DNA of 26,214 nucleotides from Thermoanaerobacterales bacterium UBA4880 (GTDB lineage: Bacteria; Bacillota; Thermoanaerobacteria; Thermoanaerobacterales; UBA4877). Position 1 is the stretch's first letter. Each line of letters opens with the position of its first letter. This document shows, one piece after another, positions 20,338-26,214 of the stretch. Both the position numbers and the translations under genes were made by a program. The stretch covers positions 1 to 26,214 of the forward strand of contig DHDI01000026.1 in the NCBI GenBank assembly GCA_002399285.1. Reading direction: 5' to 3'. Below the pieces are notes generated by a model. That model searched no databases and was not told the origin of the DNA. It worked only from the letters and a program-made list of their open reading frames with translations.

Positions 20338-21860
20338 GCGACACTACTCCTTTTCGAACCCGCCATATACAGACCAAGCTCCTGTACCGTGGTGCTCTTG
20401 GGATCTAATTCTGCCACGATATCCCCTTCATACATTACCAATATGCGGTCGCTTAAATTCATAACCTCGTCCAACTCCAACGATACCAACAGAATACCCT
20501 TCCCCTCGTCGCGCTCGGCCACCAATCTTTTATGAATATACTCTATTGCTCCCACGTCCAATCCACGTGTGGGCTGCACGGCTATAAGCAGATCAGGATC
20601 ACGGTCTATTTCGCGGGCAATAATGGCCTTTTGTTGGTTTCCACCCGACATGCTGCGTACCATGGTCTTAGCGCCCTGCCCGGTACGTATATCAAATTTA
20701 TTTATCAGCTCGTCCGCATAATCATATATGTCATCATATTTTAAGAAACCTCTGCTGGTAAAGCGCTTTGTAAAATAATTTTGAAGTACCAGATTATACC
20801 CCAGATTATAATCAAGAATAAGTCCATATCGCTGTCTGTCTTCGGGAATATGTCCTATGCCGCTTTCATTGCGCTGTCTTATCGCCGCATTGGTAATATC
20901 ATTGCCATTTAACACTATCTTGCCGCTGTCAGCCGGAGCCAAACCGGTCAATGCATACACCAATTCGGACTGTCCATTCCCGTCCACTCCCGCAACACAT
21001 ACGATCTCATTTTTGCGTACGTTAAAAGATACGTTGTTTACTGCATTTTTACCTGATATTTTATTTTTTACAGTTAGGTTCTGTACATCAAATATAACAT
21101 CGCCCGGCTCGATTTCTTTCTTTTCCACAACAAGATCTACTTTACGTCCCACCATCATCTCCGAAAGCTCTTCTTTGGTGGTGTCCGCCACATTTACCGT
21201 TCCAATGCACTTGCCCTTGCGCAGAACCGTGCACCTATCGGCTACAGCCTTGATTTCGTTCAGCTTATGAGTTATGAACAGGATGGATTTCCCTTCCTTT
21301 ACCAATCCTCTCATTATCTTCATCAACTCTTCAATCTCCTGTGGAGTCAAAACCGCAGTCGGCTCGTCAAAAATCAAAATCTCATTGTTTCTATAGAGCA
21401 TTTTCAATATCTCTACACGCTGCTGCATCCCTACCGTTATATCCTCGACAAGAGCATCGGGATCTACCTTAAGACCATATTTTTCGGAGAGCTCCAAAAC
21501 CCGCTTACGTGCAACATCCCTTTTTAAAAATCCTCTGGTAGTAGGTTCCACACCCAAGATAATATTTTCAAGTACCGTAAAATTCTGTACTAACTTAAAA
21601 TGCTGATGTACCATGCCTATTCCTAGACGGTTCGCATCATTGGGGTCGTTTATATTTACTTTACCGCCGTTTATCTTGATCACTCCATCATCCGGCTGGT
21701 ACATACCAAACAGTATACTCATTAGGGTGGACTTCCCCGCACCGTTCTCGCCTAGTATTGCGTGTATTTCTCCCTTTTTAACCTGTAAAGTGACATCGTC
21801 ATTGGCAATGATGCCGGGAAATTTTTTGGTTATATTGCACATTTCTATGATATAGTCCAC
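20334..21860 (-). CDS. nupO: Nucleoside ABC transporter ATP-binding protein, NupO type
   Basis: Double-domain ATPase of the sugar/nucleoside (RbsA-like) type. The first domain has Walker A GENGAGKSTLM, an atypical signature TVGMQQRVEI and Walker B ILIFDEPTAVL. The second has a degenerate Walker A GVDGNGQSEL, a good signature MSGGNQQKAIIARE and a Walker B region LLIAVQPTRGLD without the catalytic glutamate. Such asymmetry, with one competent site, is normal for this family. The 508 residues are the usual length. The start is GTG at 21860 with AGGGG upstream. It is preceded by a stem-loop that separates it from the binding-protein gene. Confidence 0.93.
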   Translation of the reverse strand: MDYIIEMCNITKKFPGIIANDDVTLQVKKGEIHAILGENGAGKSTLMSILFGMYQPDDGVIKINGGKVNINDPNDANRLGIGMVHQHFKLVQNFTVLENIILGVEPTTRGFLKRDVARKRVLELSEKYGLKVDPDALVEDITVGMQQRVEILKMLYRNNEILIFDEPTAVLTPQEIEELMKIMRGLVKEGKSILFITHKLNEIKAVADRCTVLRKGKCIGTVNVADTTKEELSEMMVGRKVDLVVEKKEIEPGDVIFDVQNLTVKNKISGKNAVNNVSFNVRKNEIVCVAGVDGNGQSELVYALTGLAPADSGKIVLNGNDITNAAIRQRNESGIGHIPEDRQRYGLILDYNLGYNLVLQNYFTKRFTSRGFLKYDDIYDYADELINKFDIRTGQGAKTMVRSMSGGNQQKAIIAREIDRDPDLLIAVQPTRGLDVGAIEYIHKRLVAERDEGKGILLVSLELDEVMNLSDRILVMYEGDIVAELDPKSTTVQELGLYMAGSKRSSVA

Positions 21861-21923
21861 TTTAAATTACCCCTTATTATTGCATATTTGTTTAAGGATG
21901 ATTTTACCAAAAGAGTCATTAAT

Positions 21924-21962
21924 TTTACTAAACCAGGAAGTTGACCCTCCTGGTTTAGTAAA
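21924..21962 (-). terminator. Stem-loop between bmpA and nupO, probably leaky
   Basis: A perfect 14-bp stem (arms 21962-21949 and 21937-21924; TTTACTAAACCAGG with its complement) and an 11-nt loop, 8 nt after the bmpA stop. The downstream sequence is AT-rich without a true T-run. Such hairpins after binding-protein genes commonly limit read-through and protect the upstream mRNA, giving more binding protein than ATPase. Confidence 0.7.
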
Positions 21963-21970
21963 CAAATTTT

Positions 21971-23119
21971 TTATTGTATTACGTTAACTTTAACTGCCGA
22001 GGTCTTTAAGCTTGTTATTTCCACCGATTTGCCATTTGCATCGGCATCTTTGATCAAACTGGATGCCAAGCCGTCGGTATCTTCCGCAAGCTTTTTATAA
22101 ACCGCATCATAGTCGGCCTGTGTGAACTTATTGAACTTAGATGTGGCCATAGGCAGTTCTACACCGTCGTTCTTCGCAGATAAAACAAGGCCCTGTCCCC
22201 CGGGGAATTCGCCCTTATAGTACTGGCCAAGTATAGTATCAACTGCTCCGCCGAGGTTCTTCATTGCCGATGTGATTACGGTATCGCTCTCGTAGGATTG
22301 GTCAACGTCGACGCCTATCATCTTGCCATTGGCCTGTTCGGCAGCCGCCATTACTGAGTTGCCGACGGCTCCTCCGCATCCAAATATGACCTCGATGCCC
22401 GACTGATACCACGAAGCTGCCAATGTCTGCACTTCGGGAGTCGCATCAAATCCGCCTGTATAGTGATAGTTCATCGTGATTGATCCTGGTTTCAAGCCCA
22501 TTTCCTTTGCTGCGTATTCAGAGCCTTGAACAAAGCCGTAGCCGTAGCGCACAACGGCAGGAACCGCCATGCCGCCCATAAAGCCGAGCTTTGTGTAACC
22601 GTCTTTAACAGCAGCGTAGCCTGCCAAGAAACCCGCTTGCTCTTCCGCAAAAATTACACCGACTGTATTTTTGTCTGTGCGATAGTTGTTGTCTGCATCA
22701 TGAGGATTTCCATCGATCAAGATAAAATTAACGTCGGGGTACTGTTCCTGTGCCTTGTAGATCGGCACTTCAAACAAAAATCCAGGTGTTACGACAACCT
22801 TAGCTCCTCCCTTTATTGCCAGGTCGATTGCCGAAAGATACGCATCGTCACTTTTCTCCGTGGGTTTATAATATTTGTGTGTGACATTGTTTTCCTTTGC
22901 GTACTTATCAACGCCTTCCCAGGTACCTTGGTTAAATGATTTGTCATCGATGGTGCCGATATCGGTGATCATTGCAACCTCATACTTTTCCTCGTCGCCC
23001 TTAGACGCATCATTTTGCGGCTTGCTGTCACTGTCAGTTTTCTGAGGCGCCGCTTGTCCGCAGGCAACAAGCGAAAGCATCATGACAAGTGTCAATGCCA
23101 ATGCAAAAAACCTTTTCAT
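21971..23119 (-). CDS. BMP-family nucleoside-binding lipoprotein
   Basis: Extracellular substrate-binding protein of the adjacent nucleoside ABC importer (Bacillus NupN/BmpA, Treponema PnrA family). The 382 residues begin with a lipoprotein signal peptide ending SLVAC, with the lipidated Cys at 20, followed by a polar linker of about 25 residues. The mature part carries AMITDIGTIDDKSFNQGTWE, the family signature, VILVTPGF-like segments (VVVTPGFLFEVPIY), DKNTVGVIFAEEQAGFLAGY, FMGGMAVPAVVRYGYGF and IGVDVDQSYES. The start has AGAGGAGG 9 nt upstream. It is the first gene of the nucleoside cluster. Confidence 0.93.
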   Translation of the reverse strand: MKRFFALALTLVMMLSLVACGQAAPQKTDSDSKPQNDASKGDEEKYEVAMITDIGTIDDKSFNQGTWEGVDKYAKENNVTHKYYKPTEKSDDAYLSAIDLAIKGGAKVVVTPGFLFEVPIYKAQEQYPDVNFILIDGNPHDADNNYRTDKNTVGVIFAEEQAGFLAGYAAVKDGYTKLGFMGGMAVPAVVRYGYGFVQGSEYAAKEMGLKPGSITMNYHYTGGFDATPEVQTLAASWYQSGIEVIFGCGGAVGNSVMAAAEQANGKMIGVDVDQSYESDTVITSAMKNLGGAVDTILGQYYKGEFPGGQGLVLSAKNDGVELPMATSKFNKFTQADYDAVYKKLAEDTDGLASSLIKDADANGKSVEITSLKTSAVKVNVIQ

Positions 23120-23150
23120 TAACCTATTCCTCCTCTTTTAATTTATAAAG

Positions 23151-23166
23151 CATCAGTGGTCTGATG
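23151..23166. promoter_or_regulatory. Palindrome in the bmpA leader, candidate operator
   Basis: CATCAG-TGGT-CTGATG, a perfect 6-bp inverted repeat around 4 nt. It lies between a possible -10 TATAAC (23188-23183, minus strand; no clear -35) and the bmpA start, where a repressor would block transcription. The GntR/UTRA protein encoded in the same cluster is the natural candidate to bind it (inference). It could also form a small RNA hairpin in the leader. Confidence 0.45.
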
Positions 23167-23279
23167 TCTTATTAATGCCGATGTTATATATTCTACATTT
23201 GAGCTAAAAAATCCTTCTTAAATTTTAAATAATTTTTTGCCAAAGTGACAAAATATATAGCATGCGGAGGTGGTTTACC

Positions 23280-24842
23280 ATGAGTTTTTGGCACAGATTC
23301 ATAAATAGGAAAACCCTTAAGCCGTACGACCATAATGCCAATGACGATCGGCATATCGTTGCAAATATAAAAGAAAACATTAAAAATATAAATGAGGCAT
23401 TTAAAAACTGTTCCGATTTAAATATACGTGAAATAAAGATAGGAAATGATAATTCAGTCAACGCTGCCGTGATAAATATCAGCGGTATGACAGATACACC
23501 GCTGCTGTATGACGGAATTTTAAAATCAATTATGCTTGAATCGCGGCCTGACGATAATTCGGGTAAAAAACTCTTTGATAGTCTGAAGAATAAAATTTTG
23601 CCCAACTCTGAGATTTATGAACTTACATATTTTAAAGAGGCACTGTCTTCAATTCTCGCGGGTGACACCGTCATTTTCATAGACGGCATTGATAAAGCGC
23701 TGTCCTGCGGTACAAAGGGTTGGTCGGCCAGAGCCGTGACAGAGCCTGACAGTGAAGGTACCGTGAGGGGTCCGCGGGAAGGGTTTACCGAAACGCTCAG
23801 GGTAAATACCTCCCTCCTCAGAAGGAAGATCAGGACCTCTGATCTGAAGATAGAGTCTATTTTCCTTGGTAAGTATACGCATACGGAAATAAATATTGCA
23901 TATATAGACGGTATTGTAGATACCAACATATTAAACGAGGTTAAATCCAGATTGAGCCGTATAGATACGGGCAGTATCCTTGAAAGCGGTTATATCGAGG
24001 AGTTTATAGAAGATGCGCCCAATTCGCCGTTTCCCACCGTCTATCACTCCGAAAAACCGGATAAAATAGCTGCCAATATTCTGGAGGGATGCGTCGCAAT
24101 AATAACTGACGGAACGCCCTTTGTACTGACGGTTCCGGCAACGTTTTGGAATTTCATGACAGCCAGTGACGATTATTATGAAAGGTATTTTATAACCGGT
24201 CTCATAAGATTCCTGAGAATTACCGGTTTTCTTATATCCATTTTACTGCCGGGCCTATATATAGCCGTTACGACATACCACCAGGATTTTTTGCCCACCG
24301 CACTATTAATAAGTATTGCCGGAAGCCGTACAAATGTACCATTTCCGGCTTTGGTAGAGGCTCTGCTGATGGAATTCACCTTCGAAGCTTTGAGAGAGGC
24401 CGGAATACGGCTGCCCAAACAAATCGGCCAGGCCATCAGCATTGTGGGCGCACTCGTGCTTGGCCAGGCTGCGGTATCCGCCAGCCTTGTTTCGCCAGCC
24501 ATGGTGATCGTGGTTGCCATAACCGGTATATCCTCGTTTGTCACACCTTCGTATGATTTGGCCATTACCGGCCGGATGCTGAGGTTTTTTATAATGATCT
24601 TAGGGTCGATGTTGGGTCTCTTTGGAGTTATTATCGGCTTCCTTTGCATGCTTGTACACATGGAATCCATACGATCCTTCGGCATACCATATCTTTATCC
24701 TGTAACACCTTTGGTGATAAGCGACTTAAAGGACACCTTCCTGCGTATGCCATGGTGGTATATGCACACGCGGCCGTCGTTTCCTGCTGTAAATATCAAG
24801 CGTATGTCAGATGATTTGAAGCCTCATACGCCGGAAGGATAA
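23280..24842 (+). CDS. Spore germination protein, GerA family (A subunit)
   Basis: A subunit of a nutrient germinant receptor in the spore inner membrane. The 520 residues show a large N-terminal cytosolic region (about 1-275) with the conserved blocks PLLYDGILKSIMLES, AGDTVIFIDG, GWSARAVTEPDSEGTVRGPREGFTETLRVN and TSLLRRKIRT, then about five hydrophobic segments (about 290-490) including FLISILLPGLYIAVTTYH, SRTNVPFPALVEALLMEFTFE and LVSPAMVIVVAITGISSF, and a short basic tail. I start at ATG 23280 with GGAGG 9 nt upstream; the ATG at 23262 overlaps that ribosome site. First gene of the plus-strand ger operon; a forespore sigma-G promoter is expected, but I could not identify one with confidence. 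Confidence 0.95.
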   Translation: MSFWHRFINRKTLKPYDHNANDDRHIVANIKENIKNINEAFKNCSDLNIREIKIGNDNSVNAAVINISGMTDTPLLYDGILKSIMLESRPDDNSGKKLFDSLKNKILPNSEIYELTYFKEALSSILAGDTVIFIDGIDKALSCGTKGWSARAVTEPDSEGTVRGPREGFTETLRVNTSLLRRKIRTSDLKIESIFLGKYTHTEINIAYIDGIVDTNILNEVKSRLSRIDTGSILESGYIEEFIEDAPNSPFPTVYHSEKPDKIAANILEGCVAIITDGTPFVLTVPATFWNFMTASDDYYERYFITGLIRFLRITGFLISILLPGLYIAVTTYHQDFLPTALLISIAGSRTNVPFPALVEALLMEFTFEALREAGIRLPKQIGQAISIVGALVLGQAAVSASLVSPAMVIVVAITGISSFVTPSYDLAITGRMLRFFIMILGSMLGLFGVIIGFLCMLVHMESIRSFGIPYLYPVTPLVISDLKDTFLRMPWWYMHTRPSFPAVNIKRMSDDLKPHTPEG

Positions 24843-24848
24843 TATATA

Positions 24849-26057
24849 ATGAAAAGGCTATTGTGTTATCTTCTCATATTTTCATCGTTATTTGTGCTAC
24901 CAGGCTGTTGGGATGCCAGTGAAATAGAAGATCTGGGCATATCGACTGCGATAGCTGTCGACAGGGTATCCAATGGGCAGATACAGGTCACGCTGCAAAT
25001 ACTCAATCCCGCTCATATATCACCTTCGGGAGGAGGAGTAGGCGGTGGGACCGGCGGAAAGGGAGCAGAATATTGGAATGTATCTGGAACCGGAGATAAC
25101 ATAAGCCAAGCGCTTTCAAAAATATCCGATAGTTTGCCAAAGAAGCTTTATCTAGCTCAAAACAACATTATCATAATCGGTGAAGAGATGGCAAGAAGCG
25201 GCTTCGGTAACCTGATAGATTATCTTATCAGGGAACCCACGACAAGACTGACAAACTACGTATTCGTATCGAGGGGCAAAGCATCAGACATACTGTCCAT
25301 TCCACCTAATCTCGAGGAACTGCCATCCGATGAAATACAGGAGAGTATCTACACCATAGCCCTTAAAAATACCGCACCGTCGCAAATGAAGGACGTTGCA
25401 GCCTGTTTTATAGGACCGACCTCCAGCTTTGTCACTGCCAAAATTGAAGGAATCCCAAGAATTCCGCAGCAGCCGGCAGATGGAAATCAGACCAGCCAAA
25501 ATAATCCGGAAGCGAACAAGCAAATAAATCTACAGGGCCTGGCCGTTATAAAAGAAGGAAAACTTGTTGATTTTCTTACTCAAGACGAATCATACGGATA
25601 TATGCTGATCACCAATAAAGCCCCGAGAATAGTCTTTAATGTAGGCTGCCCGGGAGTCGAAAACGCAGACGTAGCCATTGATGTGATTCGCGCGGTAACA
25701 AAAACAAATGTCAAAATAGAGAACGGCAGACTGATATATAACATAGGTGTAAAGGCCGAGGGCAATATATCCGAGATCACGGGAGATCTGGATGTACTAA
25801 ACGAAAAGAACATAGAGATAATAAACAAAGAGGTAGAAAAGGGATTGGCTGATCGTATAAAAATCACCATAGAGCGGGCGCAAGACTTAGATTCGGATTT
25901 TTTGGGGTTTTTGCCAATATTTCATAGAACCTATCCAAAAGAATATAAGATATACAAAGACAGCTGGAATAAAATATTCCCCAATGTTGGATTCAATATA
26001 AAGGTACATTACGCCACAAGAAGATATGGGGTAAATACCCGTTCTATTCAGGAATAA
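24849..26057 (+). CDS. Ger(x)C family germinant-receptor lipoprotein (C subunit)
   Basis: C subunit of the same receptor, anchored on the outer face of the spore inner membrane. The 402 residues begin with a lipoprotein signal ending LPGC (lipidated Cys 20) followed by WDASEIEDLGISTAIAVDR, the typical start of the mature GerC fold. Later segments, KLYLAQNNIIIIGEEMARSG, LIREPTTRLTNYVFVS and the C-terminal VEKGLADRIKITIERAQDLDSD followed by FHRTYPKEYK, are standard for the family. A glycine-rich stretch near 56-70 and a Gln/Asn-rich linker near 198-220 look like flexible segments. GGAAGGAT for this start lies in the last codons of the A-subunit gene, 6 nt away. Confidence 0.94.
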   Translation: MKRLLCYLLIFSSLFVLPGCWDASEIEDLGISTAIAVDRVSNGQIQVTLQILNPAHISPSGGGVGGGTGGKGAEYWNVSGTGDNISQALSKISDSLPKKLYLAQNNIIIIGEEMARSGFGNLIDYLIREPTTRLTNYVFVSRGKASDILSIPPNLEELPSDEIQESIYTIALKNTAPSQMKDVAACFIGPTSSFVTAKIEGIPRIPQQPADGNQTSQNNPEANKQINLQGLAVIKEGKLVDFLTQDESYGYMLITNKAPRIVFNVGCPGVENADVAIDVIRAVTKTNVKIENGRLIYNIGVKAEGNISEITGDLDVLNEKNIEIINKEVEKGLADRIKITIERAQDLDSDFLGFLPIFHRTYPKEYKIYKDSWNKIFPNVGFNIKVHYATRRYGVNTRSIQE

Positions 26058-26068
26058 GGTGAAGAGTC

Positions 26069-26214
26069 ATGGCAATATACACCGTTTTGATTACGGCAAT
26101 CTACATAACCATAATTGCCGTAGAATATTATGTACTAATGAAGAGTAAAGACCTTAAGGCCGCAATACCCGTTACAGTATTATGCTGCCTGGGCTATATA
26201 ATGGCCCTGGCAGC
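26069..26214 (+). CDS. Small membrane protein in ger operon, cut by window edge
   Basis: An open frame starting at ATG 26069 with AAGGTGA upstream, 11 nt after the C-subunit stop, running off the window. The 48 visible residues begin MAIYTVLITAIYITIIAVEY, a hydrophobic helix, then a short charged turn (MKSKDLKA) and a second hydrophobic segment (VTVLCCLGYIMALA). Two closely spaced helices fit the small D proteins known from some Bacillus germinant-receptor operons and do not fit the start of a B-subunit permease, which I would expect to be a much longer multi-helix protein. Function unproven; the full length is not visible. Confidence 0.7.
   Translation, partial: MAIYTVLITAIYITIIAVEYYVLMKSKDLKAAIPVTVLCCLGYIMALA

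Noticed and set aside
23189..23279. Sigma-G promoter for the ger operon
   Set aside because: Only loosely matching -10-like sequences are present and none has a correctly spaced -35, so I do not report one.
23225..23605. 126-codon minus-strand frame at the start of the germination gene
   Set aside because: Antisense to the conserved N-terminal region of the GerA-family protein, with no ribosome site or domain.

Overview
The window looks like chromosomal DNA from an anaerobic, endospore-forming Firmicute, most likely class Clostridia. The reasons are the family composition (GerA/GerC germinant-receptor proteins, a CggR-headed glycolytic operon, a BMP-type nucleoside ABC transporter, K+-dependent membrane pyrophosphatase, sigma-54), moderate GC content, purine-rich Shine-Dalgarno sites before nearly every gene, and gene order. 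The order rpoN-cggR-gap-pgk-tpiA-gpmI-eno, followed by secG, rnr, smpB and ssrA, is the arrangement I recall from clostridial genomes. I cannot name the species.

The window is gene-dense. Twenty-two protein genes and two partial genes (tmRNA at the left edge, a small membrane protein at the right edge) fill it, and no gene-free stretch exceeds about 160 bases. Everything from 1 to 23119 reads on the minus strand; only the ger operon (23280 to the right edge) reads plus, so 23120-23279 is a divergent control region.

Layout from right to left along the minus strand: (a) 14209-23119 is a nucleoside-salvage cluster: BMP lipoprotein, ABC ATPase, two permeases, a GntR/UTRA regulator, phosphopentomutase, pyrimidine-nucleoside phosphorylase and deoxyribose-phosphate aldolase. 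Imported nucleosides would be cleaved to pentose-1-phosphate, isomerised and split to glyceraldehyde-3-phosphate. (b) 12765-14108 is rpoN. (c) 5757-12666 is the lower-glycolysis operon cggR-gap-pgk-tpiA-gpmI-eno, which would consume that glyceraldehyde-3-phosphate; a CggR-type operator lies in front of cggR. (d) 3368-5590 is secG plus a sodium- or proton-pumping pyrophosphatase. (e) 610-3284 is an HD-domain hydrolase plus RNase R. (f) 1-539 is the trans-translation pair smpB-ssrA.

Several database-style starts were moved using Shine-Dalgarno positions: hppA, secG, gpmI, pgk (TTG), gap, deoB and gerA. The most notable point is smpB: the full conserved N-terminus is encoded, but its frame has no ATG, GTG or TTG, leaving an ATA codon 8 nt from a strong Shine-Dalgarno site as the best start. 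It sits behind a near-perfect promoter, and the gene ends 6 nt before the mature tmRNA 5' end. A second recurring feature is stem-loops that contain or abut stop codons (hppA, cggR, deoC, gntR). I found no mobile element, CRISPR array, tRNA or phage gene, and no clearly novel multi-gene system.
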